64,000 bases of DNA from Anodontia alba (GCA_964016985.1 OZ024821.1:89766093-89830092); one strand, 5' to 3'; positions 31,187-42,752 are shown, numbered from the stretch's first letter. The notes: generated from the sequence alone by a model not told the origin. A program made the numbers and translations.

Positions 31187-33191
31187 GGTGTCGCAAGAGG
31201 TTCGAGCTGTGCTGTGACCAGTATGTCGCAAAGATGGAACTGTGTTTTACTAGTATTATGACTGAAAGCAATGTATATATAGTAACATTAAACATTCAGA
31301 CTGGAAATAAATGTAGGAAAGTTATCTTTTCAAGAGAAATTAAATATTAAAAACATATCAGCTAAGTTTTTAATGCAGGAGAGAGCTTTACCTAGACAAG
31401 AGGCTTTTCCAATCATCCGAACAGTTGTTTCCTTTCATCAGACCTTCTATTGTGACATTATACATATATTTAACGAAGAGACGTTTAAATTTTTGCATTG
31501 TTTTTTTTTTTTTTTTTATCATACGCACACCTACCAATCAAAAACAATGTTAGTCTGGAGGACAAAGTTAGTCGGGAGGCTGATAAATGAACCAGCGAAC
31601 GACAAAACCTACAATAAGACTTATGCGACCAGCGATGACTCAGATCAGACTGCATGTGCAAGAAATCTCATCATTTCATATCGCCCTTATCAGCGAAGAG
31701 GATTATTGGCGGTCGCTATCAGACAGGTAAGTCATCTCCAGATATTTCCGGCATTGTTCCGCGAATGTTCGTCGTGCTCGGCGGATATGCTTGTCAATAA
31801 ATGGCCCAAATCAATAAATCAATAAAAAAATGACCCGAAGCCAGTTTTCCACTCATGCTGAGAGGTGGTTTTGACTTGTGTGGCAAAATTTGTCTCATCA
31901 TTTATTTCAATTAAGAGGACTATTTCATCGCTTGATGTTTACTTTGTATTTATTTAAATCCCATTTAAGTGTAGCGTCCTATAAAAGGGAAATTGGCAAA
32001 CAGTGCAGACCCTGACAAATAATTATTTTTATTTAATCATAAGGGTCCGTCATTACATGTCGCTATACAAAGAAAAGAAATGAAACATACACCGTTTCAC
32101 ACTTAAATTATAACTTTAAAATTTATGATGAAATTATCTAATATCAGAGATTAAGGTCTCTGAATTGAAAAACAAAACCGTTTTAGTCATTAAAACTTAA
32201 ATCTTTTATCCCGACTTTTCTGCCGTATATTGATAACAGCAATAAAAACAGCATGTGTCAACTTCTCAATATCTCTCCTGTAAATTGTGGCATTCTCTGT
32301 AATACTTCATGAAAATGGCGGAAAATCCTGAAATGACTCGATAGGGTAAAAAGATTTAATACCTTGTACAGGAGTCATTAAAAAAGACCATTTTAATCTC
32401 ATTTTTTAAATAAAAATTATACCATTAGAACGGTCAAATACGTTTGTATATGAAACCGTTTGCACAGGATAACTATTGGATTCGCTTTTAAAGATAATAA
32501 GTGTGAAAGCGATTGAAATCGCCATAAAAATTCTTAATTTACTGTATAATAATTGCAGTTTGATGGTGCTTCTATTTTTCCTCAAAAAAGAGCGTTTTTC
32601 TTTCAAGGTAGAAGATTTTAATTTACATCATCTTAAAGTTAAGATAATGAATATTACAGAACCGTTTGCATAGGAATACTAACATTAATAGAAAATTTGA
32701 TATTAAAGATCAAAAAGAGTTTTCCATTAACGCTCAGTATAAAATTTCGCGCTTACCTATCCACTGACCACGATGAGAATTATTCAGCTATTCGCTGATC
32801 GCTTGTGCGTTCTACAGCCTCCGAGCTATCCAAAGAGGGATAAACGAGAATCCTTGCCATACTGGATGGATGTACGGGCTGCTCTGAGTCTTTGCTGGGT
32901 ACAGGTGTAATTGTAGGATTTGTCGTGAACTGGCTCAAAAAATATTAAGAGGAACTGATGCACTTTCAATGGAGACATCTGTCAGAACTGATTTTACTCC
33001 TTTCTTAAAGGACGGGGACTGAGAAAGCAAACGGAAAGTGACAAAATATGTCTCCCTTGCCAAAAACGGCGGTAAATCTTCCAAGTGTATGCAATACCTT
33101 AATAATATTTGCAAAACCTCTCCCTTGAAAAGTCGAAAGAAAAACAAAACTTGAAAACTGCAGTATTTTAGACCGATAACAATTCAAATAT
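31187..33191. other. No gene recognised; scattered remnants
   Basis: 31588-31670 is a GCGCCCAGCG-family end (GAACGACAAAACCTACAATA). An open frame at 31373-31825 passes through it and through a CAGGTAAGT donor-like site at 31724-31732, but most of the frame is repeat sequence, so I do not call an exon. 31965-32015 is a piggyBac-type MITE end (CCCATTTAAGTGTAGCGTCC). 32940-33160 is a dispersed CTTTCAATGGAGACATCTGT-type block. Confidence 0.45.
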
Positions 33192-33470
33192 CATCACGAA
33201 AACATGCCTATATAATGATGACCCCCTTAAACCCCACTTTTATATAGTAAAACTGGGGTTTACAGGGATATAGATTGTTTTTCTTATTTCTGCTCAAAAC
33301 ATAGATTGTGGGTACTCGTTAGAACCGCCTCGACGAGGCGGTTCTAACGAGTACCCACAATCTATGTTTTGAGCAGAAATATGAAAAATATCAGAATTTT
33401 TTATCTGAAAACTTGCCATTTTTGGGTGGTAAAATTTTCAATATATTTGAATAGGCGTGTTTTCGTAATG
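33192..33470 (-). mobile_element. CATYACG-family MITE, complete
   Basis: Very close to the family consensus; apex CCTCGACGAGG (axis A). Flanks T/T. Confidence 0.95.
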
Positions 33471-33545
33471 TTTTCCAGCCAGACAGCGGATGCCTATTAA
33501 CCTTTACCACTGTCTGTGCTAACTTAGCAGACGGCAAGTAAATGA

Positions 33546-33549
<4 letters not shown>

Positions 33550-33588
<39 letters not shown>
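33550..33588. repeat. Poly-T tract
   Basis: About 38 consecutive T, followed by a small hairpin of inverted TTTCATGCAAATTGTCT motifs (33590-33640). Confidence 0.95.
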
Positions 33589-33589
<1 letters not shown>

Positions 33590-33666
33590 ACATTTCATGC
33601 AAATTGTCTCTACTAAAGACAATTTGCGTGAAATGTTAAAACCTATTTTCTGAAAAAAAAAATAGA

Positions 33667-33946
33667 CATCACGAAAACATGCCTATATAATTTTGACCCC
33701 CTTAAACCCCACTTTTATATAGTTAAACTGGGGTTTATAGGGGTATACATTATTTTTCTATTTCTGCTCAAAAACATAGATTGTAGGTACTCGTTAGAAC
33801 CGCCTCGTCGAGGCGGTTCTATCGAGTACCCACAATCTATTGCTTTGAGCAGAAATAAGAAAAAATATCAAAGTTTTTTATCTGAAAATTTTCAGTTTTT
33901 GGAGGTGAAATTTTCAATATATTTGAATAGGCGTGTTTTCGTAATG
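33667..33946 (-). mobile_element. CATYACG-family MITE, complete
   Basis: Complete; apex CCTCGTCGAGG (axis T). Flanks A/A. Confidence 0.94.
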
Positions 33947-34424
33947 AATATTTAAAAAATGATTTTTACAAAGACTACTAAGTGTTAAAGCAGGAATAAA
34001 GGAAATCGTATCATATTCTCTTGAATCTATATCTTCCTGATCAATGCACAAGTGGGGGGCGCGCCGAGGAAAAGCAACAGTCATTGTACAGAAAATTATA
34101 AAACTTTCCTAAAAAAAACTGCGTATTTCTATCATGACCTTAATCGAGCAGCTTTATTTATTCTCTAAGGTCCTAGAAAATCTGATGGGAATCAGCAAAA
34201 CACATATATAAGACAGTTTGGATGGTCATGTTTTCTGGCGTCTCTGTTGCTTATACGTGGAATAAAGTTGGTTTCACTACAGCATATCTCAAGCTTATGA
34301 CAAGTAGTTATATCAGAAATAACATTATGAGGAAATAAAGATTCGATCGGATTTTGCCTAGATAAAATGGACTTTGAGCCCGTGTGCAATACACGTGTCA
34401 CAACTTAGAAAATATACCTTTTAA
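33947..34424. other. No gene recognised
   Basis: Short open frames only; nothing assigned. Confidence 0.4.
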
Positions 34425-34592
34425 CGTGTGCGCCTAGCGAAGATTCAGATCGTTCGAACAGGCTGATCAGAATCTTCGTTGTCCGTATGCAGACACTTTT
34501 CACCCTTGGCTATCGATAATGCACCTAAATGAAGATTCAGCTAAGACTGCGCGAATGCGAATCTTCGATTGGTGCCTATATTCAAAGGTGCG
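34425..34592. mobile_element. GCGCCCAGCG-family foldback
   Basis: GTGTGCGCCTAGCGAAGATT and CAGATCG...CTGATCAGAATCTTCGTTG form one inverted pair; AATGAAGATTCAGC...GCGAATCTTCGATTGG forms another. Confidence 0.6.
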
Positions 34593-34601
34593 TTTTCCAA
34601 C

Positions 34602-34856
34602 CATCACGATAACATACCTACAATGTATATAATTTTGACCCCCTTAAACTCCATTTTATATAGTAACACTTTATAGGGTTTACAGGGGTATACATTATTT
34701 TCTTATTTATCTTCAAAAGCATAGATTGTGGGTACTCGTTAGAACCGCCTCAATCTATGTTTTGAGCAGAAATATGACAATATCAGATTTTTTTAAACTT
34801 TCAGTTTTTTGGTGGTGAAATTTTCAAGTTATTTGAATAGGCATGTTTTCGTTATG
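34602..34856 (-). mobile_element. CATYACG-family MITE with one-arm deletion
   Basis: GAACCGCCTC runs straight into AATCTATGTTTTGAGC, so the apex and inner 24-26 bases of the second arm are missing. Both termini present. Flanks C/G. Confidence 0.92.
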
Positions 34857-36290
34857 GTCGCGGCTCATGTGTACAATGTAAGCACAGGCGGCACAGTTAG
34901 ATCAAAGTATAGGTTTCCATTAAAGTATGTGTAATGAGTCAGTCTTTCATCTTGGCATACATTAAAGTATCAACCTGTATTCCAATAATGAGTAAGCACG
35001 TTTGAGACTGCCCTTGAAGTAACTGGTTATAGTTCCATTTTATTTGAAAAATTTATTGAGACAATTTATGTCGCCATAGTTTATTGCACTGACACGAACC
35101 TCAAAAGTAACCACTTCATCATAGAAATATGTATATGATAATTGTAGAACTGGTCAAATTCTAGACAGTGCATCCGTATCCGCTGTGTATAGAGTTATTT
35201 CCTGTGGACATGCATATAGTAACACCACATTAATCGCCAGAATCTGACAGAATCTCAAATGCTGACCTGTTAGCTTCATATCATTGAAACCACTTATTTC
35301 TTTGTGGACTTACAAAATATCTTTCAAACTTATATGAGAGTCATCGATAATGTCGAATTAGCCGAATCAAGTTTGCATGGTTGTAAAACCTTTACCTCAA
35401 ACTTTCTATATGGCGTGTGTGCAAATTGCTCTGAAGGATCGTTCCTTTTAGACTCTAATATTTATCACAACAGCTGGCGTCGATGTTAGGTAGGGCAGGA
35501 GGGGATTTAATCGCCTTCCCGTAGTTCGCTAGTGTAGTTTAAATTTGCAGATATTTTGTGATCACTGAGCTATTTCTGGAATACCAAAAATTATATGAAG
35601 GCCATTATTTGCGCCTACTTGCCCGACACCATCTAGTTTATAACAGAAACATTCAACAGTTCAGTTATGTATGTGTGAGTGCGTGTTAGGCACTCACGGG
35701 TTATTCCTTTTTATAATCTAGTTAGCTTCATTAAAATTAGCCGGTTTTGTGGTGACCGTAAAATATCTCGAAGAGCTTCACTAAAGTGTACTTTTCTTTG
35801 GCGTTTTGTGATAGCAGAGTTCACTCTGTAATTTTTGTATGAGCGCCACTTTTGTATTGGACTCTACACTTCACATATTACCATATGGGCGTGTGTGTGA
35901 TGTGTGTTACTGCTCTCAAAGAGCATAATTTTAAGAATCTATTCAAGATTTATCGCATGCAGATTCATTGTCATGAACATTGTCATAGTCATTGCCATAT
36001 GTTTATATTGTTTATCTAACCAACCAATAAACAGAAAATTGCGCAGTCTGGTCTGGGTATTCACAGTTCGCTTAAAGAGTCATTAAAGGGTGTAGAATGA
36101 ACTGATATTTGGCGAACTCTTTTCATACTGTGTGTCTTAGCTGGCTGATCAGGAGATTTACTGTTCCAATATACACCAAATATCCCATTTCTAGCTGGGC
36201 GGCTCATCTATATAATTGATGCACATACAGGAGAAGGGTTCCAGTACCACCTGTGGGATAACGAACGCCTACATCAACCTGGGCCTAGTT
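34857..36290. other. No gene recognised
   Basis: Longest stretch without a recognised element. Open frames of about 60 codons at 35304 and 35904 have no recognisable domain or splice context. A small hairpin GTGAGTGCGTGTTAGGCACTCAC lies near 35674-35697. Confidence 0.45.
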
Positions 36291-36516
36291 GTTCAAAACT
36301 AACGATGTCAACGTATCGTTAAAACTTTGATCATTAAATATAGCATATACATTAACATTTTTGCTGAAAAAATTTGAGTTGCTTTTGCATTTGCAAAAGC
36401 TACGCACATTTTTCAGCAAAAATACCTGTGAATTTGATATTGTACTTACTAGAAGAGTTTACATTGTGACCACTAACGAGCTCGTTAAGCTAACGACGCT
36501 TTGAACAACTGGGCCC
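36291..36516. mobile_element. GGCCCAGTTGTTCAAA foldback, copy 1
   Basis: Ends GGGCCTAGTTGTTCAAAAC and CTTTGAACAACTGGGCCC are inverted. Inner inverted blocks TTTTGCTGAAAAAATTTGAG and GCACATTTTTCAGCAAAAA pair. Two more copies at 59665-59875 and 60664-60907. Confidence 0.85.
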
Positions 36517-37237
36517 TGGCAATCGGTTTTGGGCCGTTGTTAGCCACTAATTGGACCTTGATGCACTTGGAAACATTTCTGACATTTTTAAAAGGGAGAT
36601 AACTTTTACTTCTTGTTTGAGTCCATGCAAACCAAATCCCGTCTGGAAAGGCGTCCCGTCTAAAAGGAAAGAATTCGCACTTAAGGGGAAAAACTCTTTC
36701 CTATTATAGTAGATCCTTTTCAGAAGGGAGCAAAATCACTTTTGACAGAGTTGTCTTTCTTGAAACTGTATCAGTTCGCCTAAGAAATCAATGGCTACTA
36801 AATAAAATAAAATAAAAAAAATGTTTGATCAAGCCTTTCGCTTTTCGATTTGGTGATGTTGCCATTTTCTGATATCGAGTTGTTTCATATAAAAAGAAGA
36901 CGTGGATTGTGTTTAGCGTCTTTCCCATTTACGGTTTAAAAGGGTAATACGACAGTCAATTAGTATAAAATGATAAAATGTACTGAATGATCTTTTACCA
37001 GCATTGATTAGCCTTTCAAGTAGATATTTTAAATGCTTGTTTCTGTCAAAACAACCTCCCAGAAGTATAATAAAATATATGTGTTGAGGCTGATAAAAGA
37101 AAATAAACGGTATACTAGAATAACATCGAGACCTCTGTAATAAAGTGCATCCCAGAGCAAAGAGTATTCACCCATATCAAACTTGAACCTTCTTTTGTCA
37201 AAGTGTGCACTGTTGATCTTTCATTAATACAATTTTG
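36517..37237. other. No gene recognised
   Basis: Contains a dispersed GAGTTGTCTTTCTTGAAACTG block (36660-36790, as at 26826-26990); otherwise unassigned. Confidence 0.4.
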
Positions 37238-37291
37238 CGGTTGTTGTTGCTGCTGTTGCTGCTGCTGCCACTGCTGCTGCTGCTCCTACTG
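37238..37291. repeat. Imperfect CTG/TTG trinucleotide repeat
   Basis: GTTGTTGTTGCTGCTGTTGC continuing with CTGCTGCTG and interruptions. Frames through it read as Cys or Leu runs, so no gene is implied. Confidence 0.9.
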
Positions 37292-37473
37292 CTTTTATTC
37301 TGGCATAAATCGATCATTGAATGGGCTTGTTCAAATTTTCGTGCAAGTTCTACACAGAGAAAAGGTGTCCGAATTTATAGAATAAATTATTTTATACCAA
37401 TACGTAGTAAGCAACAAAAGCAAATTACTGTAAACAAACTGCATCCTCTCTGGTTCTAGTATTATTTATTATT

Positions 37474-37808
37474 ATCACGAAAACACGCCTATATAATTGT
37501 GATTCCCTTAAACCCCACCTTTATATAGTAAAACTGGGGTTTACAGGGATATAGATTGTTTTTCTTATTTTGCTGAAAAACATAAATTGTGGGTACTCGT
37601 TAGAAAGGAGCACCCACAATCTATTTTTTGAGCGATTGTGCGTTCTCGTTAGAACCGCCTCGCCGATGCGGTTCTTACGAGTATCCACGAACTATGTTTT
37701 GAGCGGAATATGAAAAATATCAAGTTTTTTTTATCTGATTTTTTTTTCTTTCTTTTTTTCGTTTTAAAATGTTCACAATATGTTTGAATAGGATTTTTTT
37801 TCGTAATG
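37474..37808 (-). mobile_element. CATYACG-family MITE with partial second palindrome
   Basis: About 335 bp. The first palindrome arm reaches CTCGTTAGAA and jumps to AGGAGCACCCACAATCTA. A second, nearly complete palindrome follows, beginning GCGATTGTGCGTTCTCGTTA with apex CCTCGCCGATG. Left terminus lacks the first C; right terminus CGTAATG. Confidence 0.88.
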
Positions 37809-37974
37809 ATATATGCCTTGTGGCTACTGGCGGCGGGGCATTTTTTTTATGTTTTGGCCTGTTTTTGTCTTATTGTTATGTTTGGAGGTCATGTCTAGTA
37901 TTTTGATCTCGTTTTGGATGAGGGAGCTGGTTGTTTTTTGTTGGTTTGTACAGGTGTGCTGTCTCATTACGAAA

Positions 37975-38228
37975 ACACGCCTGTTCTAATATACTGAAAA
38001 TTTTACAACCAAAAACTGAAACTTTTCAGATACAAAATTCTGATATTCTTCAAATTTCCGCTCAAAAGAGATTGTGTGTACTCATTAGAGGCGGTTCTAG
38101 CGACTCCCCACAATCTATGTGTTTGAGCAGAAATAAGAAAAATAATGTATACCCTTGTAAACCCCAGTTTTACTATATAAAAGTGGAGTTTAAGGGGATC
38201 AAAATTATAAAGACATGTTTTCGTGATG
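37975..38228 (+). mobile_element. CATYACG-family MITE with apex deletion
   Basis: CTCATTAG is followed by AGGCGGTTCTAGCGA, so about 13 bases of one arm and the axis are gone. Both termini present. Flanks T/A. Confidence 0.92.
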
Positions 38229-38576
38229 ATTGGTGTATGCTATGTTCTATGATTGTGGCTCTTTCAGGATATCTTTTGTACTATCTTGCACTGTTTGCCA
38301 TGCCATTAGCGATTTTTCAAACATTTACCATTATCTATCCCTTTAAACCGTTAATGGGACCTTCCGACGTGGGGTGACCATCGGATGCACTTGCTTTCCT
38401 TTTAGACCTTTTTGGAAAGGTATAGAAGAAAGCAATCAGGAAGCCACAGGCGTGGTCTGCCTTGTAAAACTGGCGGAAAGTCTACCGTATACAGTCCGCC
38501 AAATAAAAGTATCTCATGTTTAAAGAAGTAACTATCGACATGCTCAAATTGAAACGCAGTAAAGATCATCACGAAA

Positions 38577-38845
38577 ACATACCTATATAATTTTGACCCC
38601 CTTAAACCCCACTTTTATATAGTAAAATTGGGGTTTACAGGGGTATACATTATTTTTCTTTTTTCTGCTCAAAAACATAGATTGTGGGTACTCGTTAGAA
38701 CCGCCTCACCGAGGCGGTTCTAACGAGTACCTACAATCTATGTTTTGAGCAGAAATATGAAAAATATCTGAGTTTTTTATCTGAAAATTCTCTGTTTTTG
38801 CAGCTACAATTTTCCATATATTTGAATAGGCGTGTTTTCGTAATG
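38577..38845 (-). mobile_element. CATYACG-family MITE, complete
   Basis: Complete; apex CCTCACCGAGG. Flanks T/T. Confidence 0.94.
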
Positions 38846-39094
38846 TTGTGTGCTACTTCTGGCATATTATGAAGTAACATTTTAGAGATTTGCTGACCTG
38901 CTTATCGGACATCTACTCCTATACTGTTTTACATGAGATTGAAGATCAATACGTTATTACAAAATATTTCTTAAACGATTGCAGTCAATAGAGCAAAATG
39001 TCTAAGATTCAAATCTTACCCTTGTCTTGCTGAAAAAAATAAGATGTCACCCACTTCTGTCAGCCAATCAGATTTCTTGTTCAAGGTTGTTAAT

Positions 39095-39232
39095 ACAGAT
39101 TCCCATACTTAATGACAAACAGTGCTGATCCAGATTAGTTGGTTTCTCAAGAAGCCGACTGATCTAGTTATTCACTGTTTGCAAAGGCAGGGTATATTCA
39201 GGTTTAGCAGGACTAGGGTTAACTTTACAGAC
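39095..39232. mobile_element. piggyBac-type MITE, degraded
   Basis: GACAAACAGTGCTGATCCAG and CTGATCTAGTTATTCACTGT flank an inverted GTTGGTTTCTCAAGAAGCC. The right end is ACTAGGG followed by TTAA; the left TTAA is unclear. Confidence 0.55.
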
Positions 39233-39384
39233 TATACTTATATTGTTTACGCTTAAGAACAACATTCGTAGCTTTTCCCCATCGTTACTCATATAATCGA
39301 ATTGAATTACATTTATATGGTTCATTTTATTCCATGTCATTGTAAACTATGTAAAAAAAAATGAGCCGCTATGTGAGAAAGCGT

Positions 39385-39585
39385 GCATTCGGGCATGTTG
39401 GTCCAGCGAAGATTCAGATCAACCTAGCCTGCGCATTCGCGCAGTCTGAATTCAGAATTTTCACCGGCAGCATTTTGAATAGCCAAGGATACAAAGTTTC
39501 TTCGTGCGAACAACGAAAGGCTGACCAGAATGTGTGAATGTGCAAGATGAGTTTAGTCTCCGCTGGGTGCACATGACAGAATGTA
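39385..39585. mobile_element. GCGCCCAGCG-family foldback
   Basis: GTCCAGCGAAGATTCAGATC near the left and CTCCGCTGGGTGCACATG near the right, with CTGCGCATTCGCGCAGTCTG inside. Confidence 0.6.
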
Positions 39586-39599
39586 CTTTGAGGTGAATA

Positions 39600-39637
39600 T
39601 GTTTGTTTTTTTTGTTTGTTTTTTTTTTTTTTTTTTT
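39600..39637. repeat. T-rich tract
   Basis: Interrupted poly-T. Confidence 0.8.
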
Positions 39638-39731
39638 GACGAAACTACTTAAATATTCAATTGTGTGTAGCTGAAACTGTCTCATGATTACGGGCAAGAT
39701 TTGGAGCTATTATAATCAGGCCCGGAGATTA

Positions 39732-39962
39732 TAAAACTTTTTTCATGCTCAACTTAGCCTGGTGAATTTTTCCTGCTAATAAATATGGAAATGCCAACAA
39801 TAGTTGGCATTTTCATATTTATTTGCAAAGAAATTTGTATGCTCTGCTATGTTTAGCAATAAAGAATTTGCAGTTGTCAGTAATTTGAGATTTATGAGCA
39901 GGACATTTATTAACAGGATTTTCTGGCTCAGCATAATTGAGCATGAAAAAAAGTTTTATACC
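39732..39962. mobile_element. Foldback element, TTTTTCATGCTCAACT ends, copy 2
   Basis: ATAAAACTTTTTTTCATGCTC on the left pairs with GAGCATGAAAAAAAGTTTTAT on the right. Same interior hairpin as 7450-7676 (ATGCCAACAATAGTTGGCAT). Confidence 0.8.
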
Positions 39963-40019
39963 CTCGGGACCGGGTTAAAACTCTAAACAACTTTGCTGCT
40001 GACTGTTACAAGATTGTAT

Positions 40020-40130
40020 TTGCTGTTTCGTCTCGTTTGTTCGTTCTGTGATAACTTTTTATGCCGTTCAGTCCTTCAATGCACTGGCTGTAATCTGTGA
40101 TCGTGGTCTTTCCTTGGTATTTTCATAGTT
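40020..40130 (+). repeat. Dispersed repeat R1 fragment
   Basis: GTAATCTGTGATCGTGGTCT then TTCCTTGGTATTTTCA corresponds to the R1 end. Confidence 0.5.
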
Positions 40131-40369
40131 ACTTTTACATCCTTCTCTATGTGTGTGTTCATATAGTTATCTCCATTTACAACTTGAATACAATAGACAA
40201 AAAAAAAAAAAAAAAAACGCATACAATGCACAACAGAATAGAAAACTATACAATTGCAAAAGCTTCATGTCTTTTGAAATTCATTAACTATGGGTATATT
40301 AATGTTGTATAATCGAACGTATGCAATGTAACATAATAGTCAAAGGAAATAAAAGTATAGAATTTGACC

Positions 40370-40504
40370 AGAAATAGCCACATTCACGGAATATGGCCTA
40401 CCAATGACACCAAAAGACAGAAAAAATGGACCATGGAAGACAGAACACATGCCACAAACCAGAGAAAAGAAGAGCAACCAGCTTCATCTTCCCAAAACGA
40501 GGGC
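40370..40504 (-). repeat. R1/R2-related repeat, reverse
   Basis: ACACCAAAAGACAGAAAAAA, CACATGCCACAAACCAGAG and TCTTCCCAAAACGAGG resemble the reversed R2 body. Confidence 0.5.
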
Positions 40505-40573
40505 ATCACCATCCGGCAAACACAACAGCTAAAAATAGGACAAAATATGAGCAGCCTCAAAGCCTCACAGGAT
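40505..40573. repeat. Duplicated flank, copy 1
   Basis: ATCACCATCCGGCAAACACA through AGCCTCACAGGAT; repeated at 41149-41216 with one substitution. Confidence 0.95.
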
Positions 40574-40854
40574 CATTTGGAAAACACGCCTATTCAAATA
40601 TACTGAAAATTTTACCACCTAAAAAAGGTAAATTTTCAGATAAAAATTTTGATATTTTTTTTATATTTCTGCTCAAAACATAGATTGTGGGTACTCGTTA
40701 GAACCGCCTCGGCGAGGCGGTTTTAACGAGTACCAACAATCTATGTTTTTGAGGAGAAATAAGTAAAATAACGTTTACCCCTGTAAACCCCAGTTTTACT
40801 GTATAAAAGTGGGGTTTGAGGGGGTCAACATTATATAGGCATGTTTTCGTGATG
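40574..40854 (+). mobile_element. CATYACG-family MITE, complete, with a matching empty site
   Basis: Left end CATTTGGAAAACACGCC, right end GTTTTCGTGATG, apex CCTCGGCGAGG. The duplicated flank at 41149-41227 lacks this element: filled CACAGGAT|element|TACATTTAAT versus empty CACAGGATACATTTAAT, so the insertion added one T. Confidence 0.95.
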
Positions 40855-40866
40855 TACATTTAATAT

Positions 40867-41145
40867 CATTACGATAACACGCCTATATAATTTTGGCCCC
40901 CTTAAACCCCACTTTTATATAGTAAAACTGGGGTTTACAGGGATATACATTATTTTTTTTATTTCTGCTTAAAACATAGATTGTGGGTACTCGTTAGAAC
41001 CGCCTCGTTGAGGCGGTTCTAACAAGTACCAACAATCTATGTTTTGAGCAGAAATATCAAAAATATTAGAAATTTTTAGCTGAAAAAATTTCATTTTTTG
41101 GTAGTAAAATTTTCAGTATATTTGAATAGGCGTGTTTTCGTAATG
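40867..41145 (-). mobile_element. CATYACG-family MITE, complete (duplicated unit 1)
   Basis: Reverse copy, apex CCTCGTTGAGG, with TTTTGGCCCCC where most copies have TTTTGACCCCC. The copy at 41228 shares that variant, which supports a common origin by tandem duplication. Confidence 0.93.
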
Positions 41146-41148
41146 GTA

Positions 41149-41216
41149 TCACCATCCGGCAAACACAACAGCTAAAAATAGGACAAACTATGAGCAGCCT
41201 CAAAGCCTCACAGGAT
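41149..41216. repeat. Duplicated flank, copy 2 (empty site)
   Basis: Same 68 bases as 40505-40573 without the inserted MITE after CACAGGAT. Confidence 0.95.
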
Positions 41217-41227
41217 ACATTTAATAC

Positions 41228-41488
41228 CATTACGCCTATATAATTTTGGCCCCCTTAAACCCCACTTTTATATAGTAAAAATGGGGTTTACAGAGTATAC
41301 ATTATTTTTCTTATCAATCCTAGATTGTGGGTACTCGTTAGAACCGCCTCGCCGAGGCGGTCCTAACAAGAACCCACAATCTAAGTTTTGAGCACGAATA
41401 TGAAAAATATCAGAATTTTTTATCTGAAAATTTTCCTTGTTTGGTTGTAAAATTTTCAATATATTTAAATAGGCGTGTTTTTATAATG
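41228..41488 (-). mobile_element. CATYACG-family MITE, near complete (duplicated unit 2)
   Basis: Left end shortened (CATTACG directly before CCTATATAATTTT). Apex CCTCGCCGAGG. Right end TTTTTATAATG. Confidence 0.92.
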
Positions 41489-41580
41489 TAGACCCACCAC
41501 TTAGAACGGTCAGTGGTAAAACCTACCGGACGGGGTTGGTTTAATGGATTTACTGGAATCAGATCCTCACCCTTGGTTCA
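41489..41580 (-). repeat. R1/R2-related fragment, reverse
   Basis: CACCACTTAGAACGGTCAGT and AAAACCTACCGGACGGG, complement of R-family 5' blocks. Confidence 0.5.
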
Positions 41581-42527
41581 AATGTTGTACGCAATACAAA
41601 ATGATGACCGTGAAACTCATTGTGATAATGCAGATTCCACTTTGGTTTCTCTGAAACGATTACGACTTTAAACATGGAACAAATATGTTTGTTCAATAGA
41701 AAAATAGAATATCATTTTAGCTTTGACACTTACTAAATATGAATAATATATATTTTGAAATGGTTTTCAAACTGGTGAATCGAGCACAAAAGCAAAGCTT
41801 CATTGCATCTTGTTTTTTTTTTTTTTTTTTTTTGTTTTTTGTTTTGTTTTGTTTTTTTTCTTTTTTGGTTTTTTGTTTGTTTGTTGTTGTTCTTGTGTTT
41901 TTTTCGTTATATTGTTGTAATTTCAATAATGATTAAAAGAGTACATGTTATAAATGTTCAACCTACTCCGACCATTATTAAGGAAACGGAGGTTTCGTCA
42001 AATTAGTCTTTATCAGTTTATAAGGGTTTATAATGCTGAAAGGCCGACATCTGGCACACGGGCCAAAACACTGTTCAAGGATAAACACAATCTACGACCA
42101 GTCATAAACAGTGATGAATATATTTCTCTAGTCAAATACTTATTTTGCTATATTTCAAAGGCAAAGATAGTAAAGGCAGAAATAGTTGCAGAAAAAAATA
42201 ACTTCTTCAATATATTTTAGTGGTAAAAATAATAAAGCTTTACCAATTAGGCGGATTTAAAGAATCCGGCAAATTACCATTCATTATGGAAATAACGCAT
42301 TTGAATGCACGTCCGTATTTTTCAGTTGAAAGCTTATGATGGATACTGATTTTGGACAATTGTCGACAACCTACTTGTTTTAATAGCCGCACATTTAAGG
42401 GAAACGAATACACTTTCAAGGGATGCAACTCTGCAGCCTGATTTGTCTCCCTTCTGTAAAGGGGCTGTCCAGGAAAAGCAACAATCTGAGAACATCAAAC
42501 ACATTCTTTAACTACTTTAAATAAAGG
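41581..42527. other. No confident gene; T-rich tract and unassigned ORF
   Basis: 41812-41905 is a T/G-rich low-complexity tract. A frame at 41954-42220 (88 codons, MFNLLRPLLRKRRFRQ start) is basic and not obviously repetitive, but I see no domain, splice site or second copy, so it is only a possible frame. Confidence 0.4.
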
Positions 42528-42752
42528 CCAGTGCACGACAAAACCTACAAAATGGCATATGCGCCCAGCGAATACTCAGATCAGCCTGGGCAGAGGCCCA
42601 GTCTGATTAGAGTCTACGCCGTTCGCATGAAGAAATTTGGGTCTTTAACTACCTATTGAGCGCACAATGAAGAGTCTGATTGGGCGGATGCCAAGGCTAA
42701 TCTGTCTTTGCTGGGCGCACATCTATTTTGTTGGTTTGGTCGTGTGCTGGCT
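42528..42752. mobile_element. GCGCCCAGCG-family foldback, copy B
   Basis: Left GTGCACGACAAAACCTACAA and ATGCGCCCAGCG; right GCTGGGCGCACATCTATTTT and GGTCGTGTGCTGGC. Same end structure and length as 24835-25068. Confidence 0.78.

Noticed and set aside
31373..31825. A 150-codon frame with a CAGGTAAGT donor-like site
   Set aside because: Much of it is poly-T, a GCGCCCAGCG-family foldback end and other repeat-like sequence; no independent coding evidence.
22614..33946. Regularly repeated palindromes as a possible CRISPR array
   Set aside because: The repeats are 280-bp elements in both orientations, irregularly spaced and nested, in a eukaryotic genome; no direct short repeats with unique spacers.
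37203..37459. Cys-rich and Leu-rich frames
   Set aside because: Produced by the CTG/TTG trinucleotide repeat in different frames.
41954..42220. An 88-codon basic frame as a gene
   Set aside because: No domain, splice signal or repeat support; it begins right after a T-rich low-complexity tract and could be chance.
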